DNA of 64,000 nt from NCBI GenBank assembly GCA_037189985.1, contig JBBCJX010000013.1, positions 1 through 64,000 on the forward strand, in the 5' to 3' direction. Made by a program: the position numbers and the translations under genes. The notes below the pieces were generated by a model that worked only from the letters and a program-made list of their open reading frames with translations, was not told the DNA's origin and did not search any database. This document shows positions 7,685 to 15,693 of the stretch, in pieces. The stretch's first letter is position 1; every line of letters begins with the position of its first letter. This DNA comes from UBA2031 sp037189985 (GTDB taxonomy: Bacteria; Pseudomonadota; Gammaproteobacteria; Pseudomonadales; Moraxellaceae).

Positions 7685-9973
7685 ATGCAACACAAGATGC
7701 TGCGCCGTAAGGCGCTATACAGCGCGCTGATGCTCGCTCTGCCTTTGTCCCATGCTTATGCCGAAGAAGCGCCGGCTGAAGGCTCACCTGTCGCGGAGAC
7801 TGCGCCCGTTGTTGCAGTGGCTCAGGAGTCTGGTGACTTTGAAATGCCTACTGTCGTGGTCAGTGCTGCTGGCTACGAGCAGGACATCAAGAATGCCCCT
7901 GCCAGCATTTCCGTGGTGACGCGGGAAGATTTGGAGGTCAAGCGTTTCCGTGACTTGGCCGAGGCTTTGTCCGATGTTGAGGGTGTTGATGTGCGTGGTG
8001 GCACGGGCAAGACCGGTGGTCTCGACATCAGCATTCGTGGCTTGCCCAGTGAGTACACCCTGATCCTGATTGACGGGCGTCGCCAGAATGTGGCCGGGGA
8101 TGTGACACCCAATGGCTTCGGGGCGGCCATGACCAGCTTCATGCCGCCGATCTCTGCCATCGAGCGCATCGAGGTCATCCGTGGACCGATGTCCACCCTC
8201 TACGGCTCCGATGCAATAGGTGGTGTGGTCAACATCATTACCCGCAAAGTGGCAACAGAGTGGGGTGGTGGTGTCCGGCTGGAGCAGGGACTGCCGCAAG
8301 ACAAGGACTGGGGCACACAACAGAAGGTGGACATTTATGCCAATGGCCCGCTGATAGAAGGTCTTCTCGGTTTGGCCGTGCGTGGTGGGACCTACCACAG
8401 AGAGGCATCGGAGTGGGTGCTGGCTCCTGGCGCAGCCCAGCCTACCGCTGCGCGTAATCCTGCGCCGGCAGAAAGCCGCCAGTACAGTATCGGTGCCCGT
8501 CTGACTCTGACGCCCGGTACGGACCACGATTTCTGGCTGGATGTTGATCAGGGCAATACTTGGTACAACAACGACGATGGGCGCCTTGGCGGCCGTGACT
8601 CACTGATTATTGCTGCTGGATCAGGCACCCTGCCGGGCTATAAGGATGCCTTGCGCTTCAATCGCGAGCAGATTGCCATCGGTCATACCAGCCGCTTTTC
8701 CGCAGGTGTACTGGAGTCCAGCCTTAGCCAGAACACAACTGAAACCCTTGGCCGTACCATTCCGGGTACTGTGGCGAACATCGGGCAGCCATTTGCAGGC
8801 TTCCCGAGCATCATCATCGGTAATGATCGTGCACTGGAAACCACCAATACCGTGCTCGACACGAAGTTCGTGACGCCTCTGGGCAATGCCAATACGGCAA
8901 CCTTGGGTGCCCAGTGGTGGAAAGCCGACCTTAAGGATGGTCTGTTGGCAGAAGAGCATGAGCAGACCCTGTATGCCCTCTTCGTTGAGGATGAGTGGCG
9001 TGTTGTGGACAACGTGGCGATCACGCTGGGTGGCCGTTACGATGACCACGATGTCTTTGGTGGCCACTTCAGCCCGCGTACCTATGCCGTGTGGAACACC
9101 ACAGACACGCTGACAGTCAAGGGCGGAGTAGGCCAGGGCTTCAAGGCGCCGCGCCTCAACCAGTTGATCGACGGCATCAGCGGCATCGGTGGACAAGGAA
9201 CAACCATCAGCATCGGCAACCCGAACCTGAAGCCGGAAACCAGCACAAACACCGAGCTTTCTGTGCTTTACAACAATGCAGGTATTTCCGGCTCTGTAAC
9301 GCTCTTCCATAACGAGATCGAAGACAAGATCGGTAGCGGTGGGTCTTGTGCCACTAACCCGATTTCCAGTTGCATTTACAACAATACGGCCAGTTACTCG
9401 ATCAATATCGATGAAGCCAAGACTTGGGGCGCCGAGCTGAGTGGCCGTCTTCCTTTGGCAAGTGGCTGGGCATTGCAACTGGGCTATACGTGGACAGACA
9501 GCGAAATCATCCAAGCGGGGCAGAAAACAGGCAAGCTCAGCAATACGCCAGAGCACAAGGGAATGGCTACCCTGCGCTGGTCTGCCACCGACAAGCTCAA
9601 TCTCTGGCTGCGTGGCGAATACCGTGGTGAAAGCCGTCGCTACAACAATGACTATGCGAAGCTGTCCAATACCGAAAAAGCAGTCTACAACACGGTGGGT
9701 GACCTGAAAGCCTATTCCCTGTTTGATCTGGGCGGGACATACCGGGTATCGGAGAAGGTGACGTTCAATGCCAATGTCACCAATTTGCTCGACAAGGATT
9801 TCAGCAAATACGCATCACTCCAGCAGGTTGACCAAAATGGTGTTCCACAGGTCGACGGCAATGGTGACCCGGTCATGGTGTGGCACAACCAGTATTTCCA
9901 AGGGGGTGCAAGCGTGACGGGAGGGACCCTTCCCGGTCGTACTTTCTGGTTCTCGGTCAACGTGGACTTCTGA
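7685..9973 (+). CDS. TonB-dependent outer-membrane receptor (FepA/IrgA-like)
   Basis: A 762-residue protein. The signal peptide ends near AYA (residue 26), a TonB-box-like segment PTVVVSA lies near residue 57, and the plug domain shows IRGLPSEYTLILIDG and RGPMSTLYGSDAIGGVVNIIT. A 22-strand barrel follows and ends in the typical terminal Phe (VNVDF). Family knowledge and the upstream Fur box suggest uptake of a ferric siderophore, probably catecholate type; the ligand is not shown by sequence. It is a stand-alone unit closed by a terminator 16 bases downstream. Confidence 0.92.
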   Translation: MQHKMLRRKALYSALMLALPLSHAYAEEAPAEGSPVAETAPVVAVAQESGDFEMPTVVVSAAGYEQDIKNAPASISVVTREDLEVKRFRDLAEALSDVEGVDVRGGTGKTGGLDISIRGLPSEYTLILIDGRRQNVAGDVTPNGFGAAMTSFMPPISAIERIEVIRGPMSTLYGSDAIGGVVNIITRKVATEWGGGVRLEQGLPQDKDWGTQQKVDIYANGPLIEGLLGLAVRGGTYHREASEWVLAPGAAQPTAARNPAPAESRQYSIGARLTLTPGTDHDFWLDVDQGNTWYNNDDGRLGGRDSLIIAAGSGTLPGYKDALRFNREQIAIGHTSRFSAGVLESSLSQNTTETLGRTIPGTVANIGQPFAGFPSIIIGNDRALETTNTVLDTKFVTPLGNANTATLGAQWWKADLKDGLLAEEHEQTLYALFVEDEWRVVDNVAITLGGRYDDHDVFGGHFSPRTYAVWNTTDTLTVKGGVGQGFKAPRLNQLIDGISGIGGQGTTISIGNPNLKPETSTNTELSVLYNNAGISGSVTLFHNEIEDKIGSGGSCATNPISSCIYNNTASYSINIDEAKTWGAELSGRLPLASGWALQLGYTWTDSEIIQAGQKTGKLSNTPEHKGMATLRWSATDKLNLWLRGEYRGESRRYNNDYAKLSNTEKAVYNTVGDLKAYSLFDLGGTYRVSEKVTFNANVTNLLDKDFSKYASLQQVDQNGVPQVDGNGDPVMVWHNQYFQGGASVTGGTLPGRTFWFSVNVDF

Positions 9974-9988
9974 TCGCTGTGTCAGAAA

Positions 9989-10024
9989 AACAACAAGGCC
10001 CGCCATGCGCGGGCCTTGTTGTTT
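9989..10024 (+). terminator. Intrinsic terminator after TonB receptor
   Basis: AACAACAAGGCCCGC and its complement flank a short CATG loop, followed by T residues. It lies directly after the receptor stop. Confidence 0.85.
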
Positions 10025-10172
10025 CGAATGTTTGTCATCTCCTCTTGTTTGGTCATGCTGTTAGCCCGCTGTCATTTTTATGTGGGCACGGGTTTGACGG
10101 ACATCAAGCCTTGCCGGGCAGGCCCTGCTATGGTCTGGTGACCATCCGATCCGTGCGGGAACCTGCTGACCC

Positions 10173-12899
10173 ATGACGCAAGTTACTTCTGCGAACCTCG
10201 CATCTGTTCCCGCTTCTTCCGCTGGCTGGTATCACCAGCCGAGTGATCATGTGCTTGCAGCTTTCCAGAGCCATGCTGACCACGGCCTGACCCATGCCGA
10301 GGCAGGCACTCGCCTGTTGCATCACGGTCCCAACAGCCTGCCGGTGGCCAAGGCCTGGCATCCGCTCATGCGTTTCCTGGCGCAGTTCCACAGCGTGCTC
10401 ATCTATTTCCTGCTGGCTGGTGCACTGGCGGCGCTCTTCCTCGGACATCTGGTGGATGCGGCGGTGATCGTGGCGGTGGTCACGGTGAATGCCATCGTCG
10501 GCTTCATCCAGGAGGGCCGTGCGGAACAGGCGCTGGAGGCCATACGCGACCTCATTGCCCCGCATGCCAGCGTGCTGCGCGAAGGTGTGCGTACGCATAT
10601 CCCGGTCGCTGAGCTGGTGCCGGGCGACGTGGTGCTGGTCGAGGCGGGTGATCGCGTACCGGCGGACTTGCGCCTCCTACGCGCGCACGGCCTGCGCATC
10701 GACGAGGCCATGCTCACGGGTGAATCCGTCGCTGCGGAGAAGACCGACACGCCGGCCTTCTCGGATGCGGCGCTGGGTGACCGTCACTGCATGGCCTATT
10801 CCGGCACGCTGGTGACGGCGGGGCAGGGCATCGGCATTGTGGTGGCCACGGGACACCACACGGAGATCGGTCGCATCAGCGGCCTCCTGGGCAGCGTGGA
10901 AACGCTGACCACGCCGCTCCTGCGCCAGGTCAACCGCTTCGGCCGCCGTTTCACGGGGCTGGCGATTGCGGTGGCCGCAGTGCTTTTCGTCTTCGCCATC
11001 GTCGTGCATGGCTATGGCTGGACCGACGCCCTGATGGTGACGCTGGCCCTGGCTGTCAGCGTGGTGCCGGAGGGCCTGCCTGCCGTCATTACCATCACGC
11101 TGGCCATCGGCGTGCGCCGCATGGCGGCCCGCCACGCCATCATCCGTCGCCTGCCGGCGGTAGAAACACTGGGCGCCACTTCCGTCATCTGCTCCGACAA
11201 GACCGGTACGCTGACCCGCAACGAGATGACGGTGCGCCGTCTATTCACGCATGAAGGCGAGTTCCTGGCCGAGGGCAGCGGCTACACACCTGAAGGGCGC
11301 CTGCTGCCCGTGGAAAGTGCAGTGCCGGATGCGGTACTGGCGCAACTGCTGCGTTGCGGACTGCTCTGCAACGATGCGCGTCTGCATGACAGCGACGGCA
11401 CCTGGCGTGTGGAGGGCGATCCCATGGAGGGAGCGCTCCTAGCCGTGGCCGGCAAGGGTGGCCTGATGGCGGAGGCAGCCACTTGGTCGCAGCGGGACGT
11501 GATTCCCTTCGATGCCCGTCACCGTTTCATGGCCACGCTGCATTGCCGGCAGGATGGTGAGTGCCAGGTCCTGCTCAAGGGGGCGCCAGAGCAGGTGTTG
11601 GCCCTGTGCGAGCGGGAAATGACCGCTCAGGGAAACGCACCGCTGGATCGTGAGGCCTGGGAGCAGCGCATCGCCCAGGCCGCCAATGCGGGAGAGCGCG
11701 TGCTGGCCTTTGCCGGCCGCCCGGCCACCGGGGCAGAAAAGCTTTCCTTCGAGAAAGTGGGGGACGGACTGGTCCTCTACGGGCTGGTGGGGTTCATCGA
11801 TCCGCCGCGCGATGAGGTAATACAGGCCGTGGCCGAATGCCGCAGCGCCGGCATCGCCGTGAAGATGATCACGGGAGATCACGCGGCCACTGCTGCTGCC
11901 ATCGCCCGCCAGATCGGCCTGGCGGAAAATCCCGTGGTGGTGACGGGCGCAGAACTGGACGCCACGCCGGACGAGGCTTTTGCCGAACTCACCGCGCGCA
12001 CCACGGTCTTCGCGCGTACCAGCCCCGAGCACAAATTGCGCGTGGTGCAGGCGCTGCAGAAGCGTGGCGCTGTCGTTGCCATGACGGGCGACGGTGTGAA
12101 CGACGCGCCTTCACTGAAACAGGCCGATGTCGGCATTGCCATGGGCCGCAAGGGCACCGAAGCCGCCAAGGAAGCCAGCGAAGTCGTGCTCACTGACGAC
12201 AACTTTGCCGCCATCGTTGCTGCCGTGCATGAAGGCCGTGTGGTCTACGACAACATCCGCAAGGTCATGGCCTGGACATTGCCCACCAATGGCGGCGAAG
12301 TGCTGGCGGTGATTGCGGCGCTATTGTTCGGGCTGACGCTGCCCATGAACCCGGCGCAGATTCTCTGGGTCAATCTCATCCTGACCGCCACGCTGGGCTT
12401 GGTGCTGGCCTTCGAGCCGGCCGAGCCCGGTGTGATGCAGCGCCCGCCGCGTCCTTTTGATGAGGGCCTGCTCACACCTTTCATGCTCTGGCGCGTGGTG
12501 TTTGTTTCGTTGCTGTTCATGGCTGGTGCGCTCGGCATCTTCTCCTACGCTACTGTGTTTCGCGGGCTGGAGGTGGAGGCGGGTCGTACCTTTGTGGTGA
12601 ACACGCTGGTGGTGCTGGAAATCTTCTACCTGTTCAATGTGCGTTATCTGCACATGCGTTCGCTGACCTGGAAAGGCGCCATGGGTACGCCGGCCGTGCT
12701 GGCCGCCATTGCCGTGGTGGTGTTGGCGCAGCTGCTGTTCACCTATGCTCCCTTCATGCAGGTGCTGTTCGAGACCCGCCCTGTGGCCATTGCTGACGGT
12801 ATTGTCATCATCGCCACGGGTGTGCTGCTGATGCTGGTGCTGGAAGTGGAGAAGAATGTGTTGCGGCGCTTCGGCTGGCTGGGGCAGGGTGTGGCTTGA
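10173..12899 (+). CDS. P2-type cation-transporting ATPase
   Basis: A 908-residue inner-membrane pump. An N-terminal cation-ATPase domain (HGLTHAEAGTRLLHHGPN) is followed by two membrane helices, the actuator motif LTGES (about residue 182), the M4 motif PEGLPAV (about residue 298), the phosphorylation motif DKTGTLT with Asp342, the hinge TGDGVNDAP (about residue 636), and a C-terminal group of helices. PEGLP in M4 places it with Ca2+/Na+-type P2 ATPases rather than heavy-metal P1B pumps; the exact ion is unknown. The next gene, a universal stress protein, may be functionally linked. Confidence 0.92.
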   Translation: MTQVTSANLASVPASSAGWYHQPSDHVLAAFQSHADHGLTHAEAGTRLLHHGPNSLPVAKAWHPLMRFLAQFHSVLIYFLLAGALAALFLGHLVDAAVIVAVVTVNAIVGFIQEGRAEQALEAIRDLIAPHASVLREGVRTHIPVAELVPGDVVLVEAGDRVPADLRLLRAHGLRIDEAMLTGESVAAEKTDTPAFSDAALGDRHCMAYSGTLVTAGQGIGIVVATGHHTEIGRISGLLGSVETLTTPLLRQVNRFGRRFTGLAIAVAAVLFVFAIVVHGYGWTDALMVTLALAVSVVPEGLPAVITITLAIGVRRMAARHAIIRRLPAVETLGATSVICSDKTGTLTRNEMTVRRLFTHEGEFLAEGSGYTPEGRLLPVESAVPDAVLAQLLRCGLLCNDARLHDSDGTWRVEGDPMEGALLAVAGKGGLMAEAATWSQRDVIPFDARHRFMATLHCRQDGECQVLLKGAPEQVLALCEREMTAQGNAPLDREAWEQRIAQAANAGERVLAFAGRPATGAEKLSFEKVGDGLVLYGLVGFIDPPRDEVIQAVAECRSAGIAVKMITGDHAATAAAIARQIGLAENPVVVTGAELDATPDEAFAELTARTTVFARTSPEHKLRVVQALQKRGAVVAMTGDGVNDAPSLKQADVGIAMGRKGTEAAKEASEVVLTDDNFAAIVAAVHEGRVVYDNIRKVMAWTLPTNGGEVLAVIAALLFGLTLPMNPAQILWVNLILTATLGLVLAFEPAEPGVMQRPPRPFDEGLLTPFMLWRVVFVSLLFMAGALGIFSYATVFRGLEVEAGRTFVVNTLVVLEIFYLFNVRYLHMRSLTWKGAMGTPAVLAAIAVVVLAQLLFTYAPFMQVLFETRPVAIADGIVIIATGVLLMLVLEVEKNVLRRFGWLGQGVA

Positions 12900-12924
12900 A
12901 TCGCTCTGGCAAGAGACAGCGTCC

Positions 12925-12968
12925 TGTAGGAGTTGTTGCTCCGGCTTGCGACGGAGCAACAAAAAATC
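12925..12968. repeat. REP-like hairpin in intergenic gap
   Basis: The motif TGTAGGAG is followed by a perfect 11-bp dyad TTGTTGCTCCG/CGGAGCAACAA (12933-12943, 12952-12962). The TGTAGGAG start plus hairpin resembles the REP elements common in gammaproteobacteria. It lacks a T-tract downstream, so it is a poor terminator for the ATPase gene. Confidence 0.5.
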
Positions 12969-13032
12969 GTGAGCAGACTCTGAAACTGTTCCCGCACGAT
13001 TTGTTTGATCAATGTTTGAAAGGAGAAGTGCC

Positions 13033-13932
13033 ATGACTACAACAACCATGCCGCCGCGTCGCATCCTGCTGGCCACCGATCTTTCCAACCGTTGTGACCG
13101 TGCGCTGGATCGCGCGGCGCAACTGGCGCTGCAATGGCAGGCTGAGCTTGTCGTGGTGCATGCACTCTCGGCACCCGCGCTGGATCGCTACGATCCGCTG
13201 GCGCCGACGGACGTGGGCTTGCATCTGCGCGAGAAGATTGCCGCCGAGCGCATCCTCCTTGATCTCGGTGCAGACCTGCGGGGCAACCGGCCACCCGTGC
13301 TCAGCGTACACGTGGAAGAAGCGGACCCGGCCGAGCTGACCTTGCGCGTGGCGCGTGAAAAGCAGTGCGACCTGATTGTCACCGGCGTGGCGCGTGACGG
13401 ACTCTTCGGCGTGGTGGCGCTGGGCAGCACGGTGGATGCGCTGGTGCGCCGCTCTCCTGTTCCGGTGCTGATCGTGCGCGGGCGGCCCCGGGGCAGCTAT
13501 GTGCATGTGGTGGTCGCCTCGGATTTTTCCGAATCCTCCCGCCATGCCCTGCACACGGCACACCGGTTTTTCCCGGTGCAGCCGCTCACGCTTTTCCATT
13601 CTTATCGCGCACCCTACGAGGGCATGGCCGAGAACGAAGAGCAGCGTCAGGATGCCGCCCACGCCATGGCACAGGGCGAGGCCGAGGATTTCCTGGCAGC
13701 CAGTTCCCTCCCGGTGGATACCCGCCAGCAAACCCGACTGGTGCTGGAAAATGGTGACCCCGAGCGCCGCCTGACAGCTTATGCCGAGTCGCAGCAGGTG
13801 GATCTGGTGGTGCTGGGCAGCCACGGCCGTAGCGCGATTTTTGACGTGCTGCTGGGCAGTGTGGCCAAGCAGGCGTTGCTCAGCCTGCCCTGTGATGCGC
13901 TGGTGGTGCGGGAGCCTCGCGCCGTGAAATGA
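13033..13932 (+). CDS. Universal stress protein, two tandem Usp domains
   Basis: A 299-residue cytoplasmic protein made of two UspA-like halves (about 1-150 and 155-299). The second half ends with the nucleotide-binding pattern GSHGRSAIFDVLLGSVAKQ; the first half has GVARDGLFGVVALGSTVD at the equivalent place. Start ATG 13033 is preceded by AGGAG at a good distance; an in-frame ATG at 13012 lacks one. It follows the cation ATPase on the same strand with a REP-like hairpin between them. Confidence 0.9.
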   Translation: MTTTTMPPRRILLATDLSNRCDRALDRAAQLALQWQAELVVVHALSAPALDRYDPLAPTDVGLHLREKIAAERILLDLGADLRGNRPPVLSVHVEEADPAELTLRVAREKQCDLIVTGVARDGLFGVVALGSTVDALVRRSPVPVLIVRGRPRGSYVHVVVASDFSESSRHALHTAHRFFPVQPLTLFHSYRAPYEGMAENEEQRQDAAHAMAQGEAEDFLAASSLPVDTRQQTRLVLENGDPERRLTAYAESQQVDLVVLGSHGRSAIFDVLLGSVAKQALLSLPCDALVVREPRAVK

Positions 13933-13963
13933 GGTGATGTGATGCCGACAGCGGCCACTTGCG

Positions 13964-13992
13964 CCAGAGATGAGAATAATTATCATCTCTGG
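13964..13992. promoter_or_regulatory. Fur box, strong palindrome
   Basis: A 29-bp palindrome with one mismatched pair, centred on GAATAATTATCAT, lies 42 bases before the sigma-factor start. Fur-controlled fecI-type sigma genes commonly carry such a site. Confidence 0.8.
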
Positions 13993-14033
13993 CCTTGGCC
14001 CTCAGCGGCTCACCCACTCAGCAGGCATCAGAC

Positions 14034-14549
14034 ATGACCGGGGCCGGACTCACCGAGGATGCAATCGGCTCGCTCTATAGCGACCACCACGGATGGCTCT
14101 ACGGCTGGCTGCGCAAGAAGCTCGGCTGCTCCCAGAATGCCGCTGATGTGGCGCAGGACACTTTCCTGCGCATCCTCACCTCGCGCGATGCCCTGCTGGC
14201 GATGCGCGAGCCCCGGGCCTATCTTGCCACCACGGCCCGCCGCCTCATCATCGACCAAGCGCGTCGCCGCCAGTTAGAGCAGGCGTATCTTGCCGAGCTT
14301 GCGCTCATGGCGGAGCAACTGGAGGGCTTCCCTTCCCCCGAACAGACGCTGGCCGCGCTGCAGGCACTGGACCAGATCAGTGCCGCGCTTGAGGGTCTGG
14401 CAGAAAAACCGCGTAGTGCTTTCCTGCTGCATTACCTCGACGGCCAGAAACATGCCGAGATTGCCGACCGGCTCGGTGTGTCCACGCGTACCGTGCGCAG
14501 TTATCTCGTCACGGCCCTGATGCACTGTCATCAGGCTCTGGAGCACTGA
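14034..14549 (+). CDS. FecI-type ECF RNA polymerase sigma factor
   Basis: A 171-residue ECF sigma factor. Region 2 spans about residues 12-80 (DVAQDTFLRIL, ARRLIIDQARR); region 4 spans about 115-165 (HYLDGQKHAEIADRLGVSTRTVRSYL). It is the first gene of a Fur box-fecI-fecR-fecA arrangement, so it should transcribe the receptor operon when the receptor signals through FecR. I start at ATG 14034; the longer TTG start has no ribosome site and sits beside the Fur palindrome. The fecR gene begins 5 bases after the stop. Confidence 0.9.
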   Translation: MTGAGLTEDAIGSLYSDHHGWLYGWLRKKLGCSQNAADVAQDTFLRILTSRDALLAMREPRAYLATTARRLIIDQARRRQLEQAYLAELALMAEQLEGFPSPEQTLAALQALDQISAALEGLAEKPRSAFLLHYLDGQKHAEIADRLGVSTRTVRSYLVTALMHCHQALEH

Positions 14550-14554
14550 GCCTC

Positions 14555-15568
14555 ATGTCCACGCTCTCGCCTGACATCACCCCGGCAGACGGCAACGAAA
14601 TTGCCCGGCAGGCGGCCGAGTGGCTGGTGCGTTTTTCCACCGGCGAATGCAGCGAGAGTGATCAACGTGACTTTGAGCTCTGGAAGCAGGCGGACCCCCG
14701 CCATGCTGCCGCGGCCGAAAAACTGCAGGGCTTTCTCGACCAGTTGCAGGGCCTGCGCGGCAGCCGTCCGGCAGCCCATGCCGCATTGGAAAAAGCACGC
14801 CAGCACGTGCGTCAACAGGAGCGTCGTCTCCGGCAGGCGGGAACGGCCCTAGTGCTGACTTTCCTGTTGCTCATCCCCGGCTGGCTGGTGGTTCGCAGCC
14901 AGCCCTTCACGGCGCTGACGGCCGATGTGAGGACTGAGGCCGGGCAGTGGGAAACCCGCATCCTGCCGGACCAGAGCCGCATCACCCTCAACAGCGGCAG
15001 TGCCATCAACTTGCATTACGACGCAGAGCGTCGCGGCGTGGAACTGGTGCAGGGCGAGGTACTGGTGGATGTGGCGCCGGATGCGGCCCGTCCCTTTGTG
15101 GTCGAAACCCGCCACGGCCGCATGCAGGCCTTGGGCACCCGCTTCGTGGTCCGGCGTGATGAGGGCAGCACGGTGCTGGCCATGCTGGAGTCGCGTGTGC
15201 GGGCCTCGGCAGGCTCGCCAATGCAAGAGCAGGTGGTGAGCGCCGGCGAGCAGCTGCGTCTGTCCACGCAGGGGCTGGGACCGGTGGAGTCTGTGGATGT
15301 GCGCAGCCTCAGTGATGCTTGGGCGCGCCACCAACTTGTGGTGCAGGACCGTCCCTTGCCTGAGGTTCTGGCCGAGCTTTCCCGTCACCGCCCAGGCTGG
15401 TTGCGTTATGACGCGGCGGCCCTGGCCACCTACCGCGTGTCTGCCGTGCTGCCTCTGGACGACACCGACCGTGCCCTGCAACTCCTGGCGGCCAGCTTCC
15501 CGCTGGATATCCAGAGCCGTGGCCGCTGGCTGACACAGGTCCGTTTGCGCCCGCCCGCCTTGCCCTGA
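14555..15568 (+). CDS. FecR-type anti-sigma/sensor protein
   Basis: A 337-residue inner-membrane regulator. The cytoplasmic N-terminus has a DUF4880-like motif (WLVRFSTGECSESDQRDFELW), one membrane helix lies at about 96-112 (LVLTFLLLIPGWLVV), the periplasmic FecR domain covers about 120-225, and an STN-like C-terminus (DRPLPEVLAELSRHRPGW) follows. In known systems the periplasmic part contacts the receptor's N-terminal signalling domain and frees the sigma factor. Gene order and tight spacing with the sigma gene support this role. Confidence 0.9.
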   Translation: MSTLSPDITPADGNEIARQAAEWLVRFSTGECSESDQRDFELWKQADPRHAAAAEKLQGFLDQLQGLRGSRPAAHAALEKARQHVRQQERRLRQAGTALVLTFLLLIPGWLVVRSQPFTALTADVRTEAGQWETRILPDQSRITLNSGSAINLHYDAERRGVELVQGEVLVDVAPDAARPFVVETRHGRMQALGTRFVVRRDEGSTVLAMLESRVRASAGSPMQEQVVSAGEQLRLSTQGLGPVESVDVRSLSDAWARHQLVVQDRPLPEVLAELSRHRPGWLRYDAAALATYRVSAVLPLDDTDRALQLLAASFPLDIQSRGRWLTQVRLRPPALP

Positions 15569-15587
15569 CAGCAGGTGGGCTGTCAGG
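15564..15587 (+). terminator. Hairpin at the fecR stop
   Basis: CCTGACAG and CTGTCAGG flank an 8-base loop and overlap the fecR stop codon. A run of Ts follows about 7 bases later. It may terminate or attenuate the regulatory transcript ahead of the receptor gene. Confidence 0.5.
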
Positions 15588-15673
15588 CGCCCGCTTTTTC
15601 CGTTCTTTTCCGCCCTTGGCTATTTTCGGCTTCCGCTTTTTCCCGTTCGCCCGTCATTGCTAGTGACATCAAT

Positions 15674-15693
15674 TGAGAATGGGAATCCTTATC
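15674..15693 (+). promoter_or_regulatory. Possible second Fur-like box upstream of the FecA-type receptor
   Basis: TGAGAATGGGAATCCTTATC is an imperfect dyad with Fur-like half sites, directly upstream of the GTG start used here. The match is weaker than at 13964. It may instead belong to the sigma-factor promoter. Confidence 0.35.

Noticed and set aside
12933..12962. Intrinsic terminator after the cation ATPase
   Set aside because: The stem is perfect, but the T-rich side is missing downstream on the plus strand; it looks more like a REP element.
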